Positions 12,101-25,000 of a DNA stretch of 64,000 nt are shown piece after piece. The DNA is taken from positions 269,667 to 333,666 of the forward strand of contig JBAMJV010001353.1 in assembly GCA_037951105.1 (NCBI GenBank), in the 5' to 3' direction. The stretch is from Echinarachnius parma. Lineage: Eukaryota; Echinodermata; Echinoidea; Clypeasteroida; Echinarachniidae. The stretch's first letter is position 1, and the number at the start of each line of letters is the position of its first letter. Below the pieces are notes generated by a model that ran no database searches, was not told where the DNA came from, and was given only the letters and a program-made list of their open reading frames with translations. The position numbers and the translations under genes were made by a program.

Positions 12101-15100
12101 ATTTGTCTGCATTTTATTCCTTAATATGCTGAATTTTTTTTGTATTCTTGTGTCTATTTGAGACTGTAAAAAATCATTGACTTTAAGAATGTATTTTGTT
12201 TAGGATAGCTAGCATTAAACAAGAAATAAACTTCTTCAGAGCGAGACATATTAAAATCCAAAGCATACACATTAATCATAATTGGGCATAGATTAGCTAT
12301 AATACTCCTTAGCAAGCTCATCTAAAAAAAATTATGTTTGCTTTAGTCAACAAAGAATAAAATAAGGTGAAATCGCAGGAGGTCATTTTTCAAAAATCAC
12401 AGAAACTGCTCGCCTTCCGGGCACAGAGCTCGGTACGGACAATAGCCAGTATAGTGGTTACATAACCCGCTTTGAAGTTGAATGAATAGCTATTGAAAGT
12501 TCTGAATAGACCGCCTTTCGTGGAGGTTCGCAGCGAGCAGTTTCTGTGATTTTTGAAAAGTGACCTGTAGTGATTCCATCGCATTTTTCTCTTTTGGCAA
12601 AAGCAAACTTTTAATTGTTCAGATATGCTTCATAAGGAGAATGATAGCTTATCTGTGTCTAAATATGATTCAATTTGATGCTATGGATTTTAGTGAGCGT
12701 CGCTCTGAAAAAGTGATAAGTTTCTTTTGGAGCCCAGTTTATATGTGTAACTAATAAAATGTCTGTGGAATTTGCTGAAGTCGCACAATGATTGAGTTTC
12801 AAACTGCAAAACTTAACACATGTTCATAGACCTTGTAATACATATGGCATGTCAATGAAATTCATGGATTGGAAAATTAATAAATTAATGAATAACCAAT
12901 TATGCAAAATGAGTTGTTTGTGAGAAATTGTGATCACAATTTAAAATTAATTTAAAATAGGGAAATAAATAAAATCTCCTTTTTAATGACAGATGGCAAT
13001 GGACAAAACGCCTTCAGCATCAACTCGACCACTGGCAAGATCACCGTGAACGGCACGCTGGACCGAGAGACCCTTGGGGTACACACCCTCCTTGTCCTGG
13101 CAAGCAACAACCCAGACTACGTGCCGGGGGCGGGCCCGTTCAACGTTCAGGATAATATATCGCTGAAGGAGGTGAAGATTACCTTGCTGGATATCAACGA
13201 TAACGGACCCTACTTTCCCGAGACACAGATTTCTGCATGTAAGTCATTTAACTGTTCACTAGTTGATTTTGCAACCCCCATAGATTATACAGGGTTTATA
13301 GAGTTTAAAAAGGGCCAGCCAGGTTCACGTAGGCAATGGGTTATCCCATTCAGAACTGGTCCTGAAAGAACTCTGGCTATAGGGTCTGTAGTGATCAGGA
13401 CAGTATATGCAACATTGGGCCGTATGCATAAAAACAAGCAATTGCTTATAAGCAAATGTTTTAAGCACAAGCAAGAGCTTGTCAAGCAAAAGATCAAGTT
13501 CAAGCAATTGCTTAAATTCGTATGCACAAGCCTTTGCTTGTGATGAAACCTTTTGCTTGCACTGCCTAAGCAATTGCTTACGTGTTGGACAAAGGATCGT
13601 TACGGTTGTGCGAACATCGCACTGCAGGGCAACAACGCTTCGTGCCCGACCTGGCAGCAGTATTTTTTATTACGCAAATAGGGAGGAAACAGCGCAGAGC
13701 ATCAGGGGGGTTTCTGTGCCGATCGATGGACAAAAATTCCCGTAAAAAGTCTAAAATAACAGGAATTTGATCACAACATAACCTCTGGAATATGGAGCTT
13801 GAAATCATCCTGAAACGGTATGAAAATTTGATCCTTAAACGCGAATGCCCTGAGTAAGCAAGAGCTCAAGCTGGTCTGGATGTGCTTGAAAAAACGCAAG
13901 CAATTGCTTATCAAGACAAGTAAAAGGTTCGTTTTATGCATACGGTTTTAAGCAATTGCTTGTTTGGTAAGCAATTGCTTACGAGCAGTAAGCAATTGCT
14001 TGTGCTTGTAAGCAAATGCTTTTGCTTGCAAGCAATTGCTTGTTTTTATGCATACCGATTCAAGCAAAAGGCTAGCACAAGCAATTGCTTGTTTTTATGC
14101 ATACGGCCCATTGTATACCCCATGCGGGTATCCATGTTCATTGATGAGAGAGGGGAGAGGGTGTTTGCAATCAAATTCAATGCATAATGATCTTTTATTA
14201 TTACCCCATAGATCTTAAATTATTGAGGACTAAAAAATTATCTTTTATTTCTCAAAGCTCTCTGACAGGTATCCCATAGGACATTGCGCTCGGCAGGCAG
14301 TTCTGCCGTCACCGTCACCGTACAGGACCGGGATAGCTGGAACAACCACAAAAACATCATCTTCTCCATCCATGCACTTTTCAAATAAAAACTTCATTCT
14401 AAATGTATTGTAATATTTCCGTAGATGGCTAATTAGGAGAACTAAACAACTCTCTTCTTTTCTCAAAACTCTCACCAGGCATCCCATATGACATTGGGCT
14501 GGGAAGTTCTGCCGTCACCGTCACCGTCCAGGACCGCGATAGCGGGAGCAACCTGGACATCGTGTACACCATCCAAGCAGCCATCTTTGTCAACGAGAGA
14601 GGGGAGAGGGTGGATGCTCGCTCGACGTTTGCGATCGAGTCGTCGACAGGCCGTATAATGACCAATCAGGAGTTTGGCTCCGCCTACCTCAATGGATACT
14701 TCGACCTGGTCGTCCTGGCAACAGATGCTGTCTCTGGACAGAGCGCTGTGACAACCGTCAGGGTAAGAGCGAATTAAGAGAAATTGAATAATTAACCCTT
14801 TGACTCGCAAATTAGATATCAAAAATCAATTTGACCCAGTAATTTAGACAAGTTGCATGAAAAGTTTAATCACCTATGTCATATACATATACATGTTGAG
14901 CTGATCATTTTTCCCAACTCTTTGGCGCTCATGTTGACGAGTTTGCTTACTCCAAATATGACAAATTATATACCATTTTAATGTAATGTTTCTCGACTTA
15001 TTGGTTGTTTTGTTGTGTAAGGTCACATAGTAAGATGTAGATGTTTTAATTTATTTCCCCCCCCCATTTATTCCAGCTGTGCATCCTGAATAATAACCAG

Positions 15101-15972
15101 CGGGTCGTGGTGGTGATTGACTCTGGGATCGATGTCGTCAGAGAAAACAGAGAAATTTTGATAGAGTGAGTATGAATTCCCTTCCTTGACACACTAAAGT
15201 TCATCTGTTTTGGAATTTCACAAGAATTAACATTTAAACTTGTGATCAAAATACAAATTTTGAAGTACCGGTATATAGATATTCATGATAAATTGTTTTT
15301 TAGAAAATGTTATATTTTATGTTTTGTACGTTTTGCTTTGATGCAAATGGAAATAAAATAATCTTGAAATTTAACTGGATTATTCATTGTAGTTTACAAA
15401 AGTATGGTTTTATTGTGCATATATGGCTGTGTAGCCATGTATGTACTAACCCTGATATACGATGATCGAGTATCTCTGATAATTGTTATAATACTGTTCT
15501 AAATACAGAGAATATCCTCATCACAGTCCTAACAAACCATGTTAACAATGGCATTTATGTGTATATACTACCGAGTAGACCTTTTTATAACTAAGTATTT
15601 AATATTAACCCTTTTTGTAATGTGCAGGGTCTTGCAAAATATCACTGGCGGTATCGTCTTCATTGACGACATAACAACAAACCGTGATGAGAATGGCAAT
15701 GTGATCCCAGAGCAGACTAGGGTGCTGATCCACGTTGTCAATAGAACTACGGGAGAAGTGATTGATGCAAATGTTGTCACAACGTAAGTACAGGCCTTTT
15801 CATGAAGAACAATTATGACTATAACGACAAATAAAATCAGAGATGATGGTGATGATAGCGATGTTGTTGCTGCATTGTCATTATGATGATGACGACGACG
15901 ACGACGACGACGACGGCGACGGCGACGACGACGATGAGGATGATGGAGATGATGAGGATGATGAGGATGATG

Positions 15973-16017
<45 letters not shown>

Positions 16018-19000
16018 ATGATGGAGATGATGGTGGTGGTGTTGGAGGGTGATGATGATGATGATGATGATCTTGCTGCTGCTGCTCATGATTATGTTTA
16101 TTATATGTATCAATCTTATTTTGCCAATAAATCATCTTTGTTCATCCTACTCAGATTGGTAGACCGGAATCGGTTGAGTATTGAAGTCCTCCTGGATAAC
16201 CTGGATGTGGTAGAAGTTTATGTAAGTTTCACATACAGTTAACCTCTTGACTACGGGAACCGAGTGGGTTGTGTACAAAGTCTACGGGGATTTTATAAAC
16301 TCGTAGGGAATGGGTTTATTTAAAGGTGGGTTATATCACCCCTCTGGCCATTGTTGATAACAAAATATGTTACAACCATGTGACTGTGTTGAGCCAATCA
16401 ATGCCTGATACATGTATTTGACTAAGTCATGTAATATAACATATTATTTCACCCTTTTCAGCCCTTATTTGCTGGTGGTGGATCAGGAGGTATTGGTCTC
16501 TTGGAAGCGGCTCTCCTGGCCTTTGCCCTGCTCCTGTTCCTGGGGGCTCTCATCTTCAGCATCATCCTCTGCTGTCTGAGAAGAAGGTATGTATGCTCCC
16601 CAGGGAGTTGAGAGGGTGCACAGTATTGTGCCTGTTTTGGGTGGATCCAGTGACTAAGCCAAATCCTAACCCTGGTTAAAAAAGCAGCTTGTAGTTGTCA
16701 AGGGCAATTCATCTTATGAGTGGAGAATAAAGGAAGAAAAAAAGAAATAAAAAGAGTGAAAGTCTGTCCTGGTTTCAGTCACTATTGATACATGATACCA
16801 TTGTTACATCTTTAACATCCTCTGCTGTCTGAAGAGGAGGTATGTACATGTATGCTCCCCAGGGAGTGGAGTTGGTGCACATAATGGTGCTGGTTTATAT
16901 GTATCAATAACAGTGGTAGTGAAAGTCATAATTTCAGTCCCAATTGATACATGAAACCATCGTCACATGTTTAGTATCAGTCTTTAAATGTCTAACAAGT
17001 AGTTATGTATGCTCTCAAGATTGTTTTTTTTGCAGTTCAAAATTGTGGGGAGTTTGAGTTATTGAATATAATAAATGATGCTGTGGAAAATGATTACATC
17101 AAATTGCGTTCACTATTTGGCGGTAGTACATGTAGATACTCTTACATGTGCATGTACATGTATAAGTTCTTGTTACTTTTAATACCAATGTTTGAATATG
17201 GTATGCATCCTTGCAATGATGTGCAAGCAATAAATTTAATCAGCAGAGCTAATGATATTCAGCAATACTTACCATTTTCTATGACTTGGTGATTTTCGAG
17301 TAAATTGAAACTATTTTTTCCCTATTTCTTTTTACTTCAATCCTGACAATATTAAAACTATTTTTTCGGCTATTTTCGATGACTTGGTAATTTCCTTTTT
17401 CCTATTTCTTTTGACTTCAATCCTGACAATTTTTAAAACTATTTTTTTCCTCTATTTTCTATGACTCTATTATTTTCAAGTAAATTTGTACTATTTTTCT
17501 CCTATTTCTTTTGACTTCAATTCTGATCAATTTCTGATTATGGTTCACTAAATCATGCTTTCGCGTTCCTTCTCCACGCTTACCATTGGTGTTTCAGGAG
17601 GTATGTAATGGGATGCTTAAGTATATACAGTACTTATTTCATACCCAATTAATATATTTGTACTGTTCTGTTGTTACAATGAACCCTGTTTTGTGTGTTG
17701 CTCCATAATGACCACTGCATATACATTATGTACACACGTTGATTATAATTATGTTCACATGTTTAATAATAATAATAATACATAATATTTATATAGCGCT
17801 TCATACTGATGTTTCTAAGCGCATTACGAACAAAAAATAATACAACTCTATATGGTGTGTGCCTGAAAAAAAATACCAATACCAATATTTAAATAAACCA
17901 ATGTTTATATACATGTACGTACACTTTTAAATACTTTTTCACTGTGTATAAATGTACATATCCTTTAACTGCACCCTGAGTATCTTGAAAAACATGGAAA
18001 TGGCGAATAATAAGCCTTGTATATTATTAGTATTATTATTATTATGATTATTCACTAACATATTTTGTGCACGTTTCATTTCCTGATAACCAAGATGCAC
18101 TATACTTCATAAAGTAAATTACATTCTATACCTGCAGTTCATGTTGTATACCTGTTGCCATATTGGGTATTCCTCAGACAAGCTTTAATGATGCCAGCTA
18201 GGAACCACTTCACTAGCATGTTGTGTGCACGGTTCCTTTCCTGATAACCTAAATGCACGATACTTATACCAATAAACCTCTTCCAATAAATTACATTCTA
18301 TACCTGCAGTTCATGTTGTAAACCTGTTGCTATATTGGGCATTCTTCAGGCAAGCTCTAAGGTTGTCAGGAATAACTTTTGATATTTGCCTAATGAAACA
18401 CTAGGTGCCATGTTTTAAGAATGGTAGAAACTTGATGCAATGGGTCTATAAGGCATGCTTACAATATGTATATTTCAGTGAATGGGTCTACTGCCACATC
18501 GTAAGGTTTAATTCCAATGTATCGCAGTGCATCATATTCCCCAAAAGTCCCTATTGTGTGAATGGTGCCCCCTCCCACACCCCCCCCCCCCCCCCCCCCC
18601 ATGACCCTGTCCGTATGATCCCTTGAATTTCTAGACATTTTTATTTATTATACACTGTACATGTATGCAGTTTTTCAATGCTCAACTACATTATTTTCCA
18701 CCAGAATATTTCAATTGTTTTACATTTTTGCATTCTCTTGTACATTTTGTTCGTCCAATACTTATATATACATTTAAAGGGGTAGTTTAGTTTTGGTAGA
18801 GAGGGCGCTGCACATCGCAATTTTTTTGTGAGGTAATGAAAAACTGAGTGTCGAATTTGAGAGAACATGCAATTTTAATGGCAGAATAAACTTTATTTGG
18901 TCAAAATCGACCCAGAAACGGCTAAAATATCAATAAATATATCTGATCTTATAATTATTTGGGGCCCAAATAATTAGATGATTTTTTGAAAAAATAAAAA

Positions 19001-22000
19001 AATTGCTTGCACTTTTTCAAAAATTTTCAAAAGCGTTTTTTAAATGGTTGTTGATGATCTCGCTATTTAATCATTGTATCAACAAAACATCACATGCATA
19101 ATTTTGGTTGAAAATGGTTGAAACCAATGCCTTTTAAAAAAGCGCCCTCTTGTGTTTTAATGGCTCTTTTTGAATGATAACAAGCGTTTTACTTGGTCGT
19201 TTGTAATTTTGTATACCTTTCGAGCATGGTGGAGTTATAACAATTAGTTTATAATGTTACTGTGCAGGTTTTGGCTACTAAAGTTCAGCCTTACCAAAAC
19301 TAAACTACCCCTTTAAGTATTTTATATGGCATAAATCAAATCCGTAAAACCTGTACCAAATAAAGTACACAAGAATCAATACATGTTTACGAAATATGTT
19401 ATTATTTATATCTACATTAATTTACCTTGATACGTAATGGGTAATCATTTATAAGACAGTATTTTGTGTTGTATGATAAAAACTTTATATTAATTGCGAA
19501 AGTTGCTTTTATGAATTCTCTTCATATTGGCCCTTCACATTTTGTCCTACAATTAAAAGACAATATTTTGTGCAGTTTGATAGAACCCTTATCTTCAAAT
19601 TTGAAAAATGTTGATTAAAAAAGTTTTTGCATAAATGTAATTGTAACTCTTGATATAAATCTTCACATGATCACACACGTAGTCTCATATTATTTAGGTT
19701 GTTTTTCATCAGATTTAGTCATTTGTTTGTGTTCATGAATATACAACCTTTCACATTTTATTTCTCTCTATCTTCAGACTGCTGCGTAAGATGCAGGGAG
19801 GTGGAGTTGTGCTTGGCAAGGCTCACCAAGATCTGATGAAAGAATCTCAGGCGACTACCTATCAGGGGTAAGTTTAGGATAATATCATTTTTTATTCAGT
19901 ATTGATACTATTGGTAATAATATCGCTAATGATATTCGCTTGTCTCGCAATGTAAAACTAGGAATCTAAACGATCACGACGTTTCGTATGCTACTGCAAT
20001 ACTTTGTCAAATGATAATATCGAATGTAGACACTCGGCTTTTTATGCTCTACCGTGGCTCCCAACATCACAATCTCGCATGAGCGATTGCGTTCCTGATA
20101 GGTCAACAACGGAACCCGCTGATTGGCCGGTGCACACGGGCAAACAACCAATCAACGGAACACTGGATCGGCCCGCCTAACGAAACAGCGTACGGTACGT
20201 CGCCACGACACTACCCCGAACAACCGGCCCACAACGGTTGATGCCAAACCCACGGCAGAACCCCCCTAGCCACCTTCTCGCTACAACGCTCATATCTACG
20301 TATCAATTTGAGGGCAGGGTGCCCGTATGTTCAATCAATAATAGTAAATATATAATCCATTGCGGATATAGTATCGGTAATAATATCGCTAATGATATTC
20401 GCTTGTCTCGCAATGTAAAACTAGGAATCTAAACGATCACGACGTTTCGTATGCTACTGCAATACTTTGTCAAATGATAATATCGAATGTAGACACTCAG
20501 CTTTTTATGCTCTACCGTGGCTCCCAACATCACAATCTCGCATGAGCGATTGCGTTCCTGATAGGTCAACAACGGAACCCGCTGATTGGCCGGTGCACAC
20601 GGGCAAACAACCAATCAACGGAACACTGGATCGGCCCGCCTAACGAAACAGCGTACGGTACGTCGCCACGACACTACCCCGAACAACCGGCCCACAACGG
20701 TTGATGCCAAACCCACGGCAGAACCCCCCTAGCCACCTTCTCGCTACAACGCTCATATCTACGTATCAATTTGAGGGCAGGGTGCCCGTATGTTCAATCA
20801 ATAATAGTAAATATATAATCCATTGCGGATATAGTATCGGTAATAATATCGCTAATGATATTCGCTTGTCTCGCAATGTAAAACTAGGAATCTAAACGAT
20901 CACGACGTTTCGTATGCTACTGCAATACTTTGTCAAATGATAATATCGAATGTAGACACTCGGCTTTTTATGCTCTACCGTGGCTCCCAACATCACAATC
21001 TCGCATGAGCGATTGCGTTCCTGATAGGTCAACAACGGAACCCGCTGATTGGCCGGTGCACACGGGCAAACAACCAATCAACGGAACACTGGATCGGCCC
21101 GCCTAACGAAACAGCGTACGGTACGTCGCCACGACACTACCCCGAACAACCGGCCCACAACGGTTGATGCCAAACCCACGGCAGAACCCCCCTAGCCACC
21201 TTCTCGCTACAACGCTCATATCTACGTATCAATTTGAGGGCAGGGTGCCCGTATGTTCAATCAATAATAGTAAATATATAATCCATTGCGGATATAGTAT
21301 CGGTAATAATATCGCTAATGATATTCGCTTGTCTCGCAATGTAAAACTAGGAATCTAAACGATCACGACGTTTCGTATGCTACTGCAATACTTTGTCAAA
21401 TGATAATATCGAATGTAGACACTCGGCTTTTTATGCTCTACCGTGGCTCCCAACATCACAATCTCGCATGAGCGATTGCGTTCCTGATAGGTCAACAACG
21501 GAACCCGCTGATTGGCCGGTGCACACGGGCAAACAACCAATCAACGGAACACTGGATCGGCCCGCCTAACGAAACAGCGTACGGTACGTCGCCACGACAC
21601 TACCCCGAACAACCGGCCCACAACGGTTGATGCCAAACCCACGGCAGAACCCCCCTAGCCACCTTCTCGCTACAACGCTCATATCTACGTATCAATTTGA
21701 GGGCAGGGTGCCCGTATGTTCAATCAATAATAGTAAATATATAATCCATTGCGGATATAGTATCGGTAATAATATTGCTAATGATATTCGCTTGTCTCGC
21801 AATGTAAAACTAGGAATCTAAACGATCACGACGTTTCGTATGCTACTGCAATACTTTGTCAAATGATAATTTTACATTGCGAGACAAGCGAATATCATTA
21901 GCGATATTATTACCGATACTATATCCGCAATGGATTATATATTTACTATTATTGATTGAACATACGGGCACCCTGCCCTCAAATTGATACGTAGATATGA

Positions 22001-25000
22001 GCGTTGTAGCGAGAAGGTGGCTAGGGGGGTTCTGCCGTGGGTTTGGCATCAACCGTTGTGGGCCGGTTGTTCGGGGTAGTGTCGTGGCGACGTACCGTAC
22101 GCTGTTTCGTTAGGCGGGCCGATCCAGTGTTCCGTTGATTGGTTGTTTGCCCGTGTGCACCGGCCAATCAGCGGGTTCCGTTGTTGACCTATCAGGAACG
22201 CAATCGCTCATGCGAGATTGTGATGTTGGGAGCCACGGTAGAGCATAAAAAGCCGAGTGTCTACATTCGATATTATCATTTGACAAAGTATTGCAGTAGC
22301 ATACGAAACGTCGTGATCGTTTAGATTCCTAGTTTTACATTGCGAGACAAGCGAATATCATTAGCGATATTATTACCGATACTATATCCGCAATGGATTA
22401 TATATTTACTATTATTGATTGAACATACGGGCACCCTGCCCTCAAATTGATACGTAGATATGAGCGTTGTAGCGAGAAGGTGGCTAGGGGGGTTCTGCCG
22501 TGGGTTTGGCATCAACCGTTGTGGGCCGGTTGTTCGGGGTAGTGTCGTGGCGACGTACCGTACGCTGTTTCGTTAGGCGGGCCGATCCAGTGTTCCGTTG
22601 ATTGGTTGTTTGCCCGTGTGCACCGGCCAATCAGCGGGTTCCGTTGTTGACCTATCAGGAACGCAATCGCTCATGCGAGATTGTGATGTTGGGAGCCACG
22701 GTAGAGCATAAAAAGCCGAGTGTCTACATTCGATATTATCATTTGACAAAGTATTGCAGTAGCATACGAAACGTCGTGATCGTTTAGATTCCTAGTTTTA
22801 CATTGCGAGACAAGCGAATATCATTAGCGATATTATTACCGATACTATATCCGCAATGGATTATATATTTACTATTATTGATTGAACATACGGGCACCCT
22901 GCCCTCAAATTGATACGTAGATATGAGCGTTGTAGCGAGAAGGTGGCTAGGGGGGTTCTGCCGTGGGTTTGGCATCAACCGTTGTGGGCCGGTTGTTCGG
23001 GGTAGTGTCGTGGCGACGTACCGTACGCTGTTTCGTTAGGCGGGCCGATCCAGTGTTCCGTTGATTGGTTGTTTGCCCGTGTGCACCGGCCAATCAGCGG
23101 GTTCCGTTGTTGACCTATCAGGAACGCAATCGCTCATGCGAGATTGTGATGTTGGGAGCCACGGTAGAGCATAAAAAGCCGAGTGTCTACATTCGATATT
23201 ATCATTTGACAAAGTATTGCAGTAGCATACGAAACGTCGTGATCGTTTAGATTCCTAGTTTTACATTGCGAGACAAGCGAATATCATTAGCGATATTATT
23301 ACCGATACTATATCCGCAATGGATTATATATTTACTATTATTGATACTATTGATTGAAGATTAGACAAAGTTATTAAGCCTTTATCCTTCAGATTGAATT
23401 AACCCTTTCAGGACCGATTGATTTTGCTATTCTCCACAGACCGAAGCCTGAAAATGTTCAGGACCAGAACTGAAGGGATTAATTTCATTGCCAAAGATCA
23501 TTGAGATATCACATATACATATCATATATACAAAAATGTATGTATTGCAACCCAAATGCTGACACGAAAATTATAAATTGTATGCAATCCAAAATTATTA
23601 TTCATCCGTAAAATATACATTAATCTAAATCTAACCAGAATCCAATCTGATTCAATATTTATTCTGTCTTCCATTTTAATAATGTTAATTCGTTTTCATT
23701 ATTTTTGTAAACGGATTCATTTGAATCCCTTGCCTATGTGAACCGAGTGGACTGTGTATAAAGTCGATAGGGATTTCAGAATTTCAAAGGGAATGGGTTA
23801 ATTGTTATCCTTCAAATCTGTTTTATTCCAGGTCTTACCCCCTGTGGCTTGATGCAGATACCAGATAGCCCGATAACTTTACATGTACATTCATTCAATT
23901 ATGTTTGTTATATCCTTCAAATCCGCCTTGTTCTAGATAAAACCAGATTACAAACAGATTCCAAACTGCTTTATTCCAGATCTAACCAGATTTCAATCTG
24001 CTTTATGCCACATCTGACCAGATTCAAACATATTTAAATCTGCTTTATTCCAGATCTAACCAGATTCAAATCTGCTTTATTCCAGGTCTAACCAGATTCA
24101 AACAGATTCCAAACTGCTTTATTCCAGATCTAACCACATTTCAATCTGCTTTATGCCAGATCTAACCAACCAGATTCAAACATATTTAAATCTGCTTTAT
24201 TCCAGATCTAACCAGATTCAAATCTGCTTTATTCCAGGTCTAACCAGATTCAAACAGATTCCAAACTGCTTTATTCCAGATCTAACCAGATTTCAATCTG
24301 TTTTATTCCAGATCTAACCCGTTGTGGCTGGATGCAGATACCAGCCAGCCTGATGACTGGCCTGACAGTCTCTCCCTGCTTGGCGATAAAGCCAAGGGCT
24401 ATGAGGCACAGGTAAGAATGCATCTAAAACTAATATATACAACAAGATTGTTAAGGTTAAAGAATAGCACTTTCAAGAAGCTGTTTCCCCCTATCAACCC
24501 TCTACAAATGGCAGAAGGCAATTTTTTTAATGTCATTATTAACTTCTGCCATGGTTCCGAGTTGTGTATTGCCACTTATTGGTTACATTCAAAGATTTAT
24601 TCAAATAAATACATATTTTTCATATCCCACATTCATCTACATTGTACAATGAATAGAAGTTTGGTGAGATTTCAAGTGCCTTCACGATTCATTCCACTCT
24701 TCATTGTTGTGTGGACTTATGTCATATTATCATATTTTACGAGTATATTCAAGATAATGAAATGAATGTAATTAAATCATGATTGCTCGCAGGTTTGTTA
24801 GTGAGATTTATTATGAGAGAGCATTTAGAGGAAAGAAATGCATATTTTGTAAGGGGAATTTGTCATGAGAGTTTTTGGCATGATAGATTACAAACTCAGC
24901 AATTGACTGTTCTCTTTCCCTGATGTGCATGCAGGAAGCGACCATGAATTTCTTGTCGGAAGAGATCCCCTACGAGATCGGAGAGGATGCTATCGTCATG

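Noticed and set aside
15843..16242. Asp-, His-, Met- and Ser-rich ORFs
   Set aside because: Translations of a GAC/GAT triplet microsatellite.
19966..23250. Repeated 61-64 codon ORFs in the 463-bp array
   Set aside because: The same ORFs recur in every unit on both strands because the units are nearly identical; no start context or known domain.
19914..23339. Hammerhead ribozyme in the 463-bp unit
   Set aside because: Considered because tandem small repeats in animals can carry one; I did not see the CTGANGA and GAAA core in the required order by eye.
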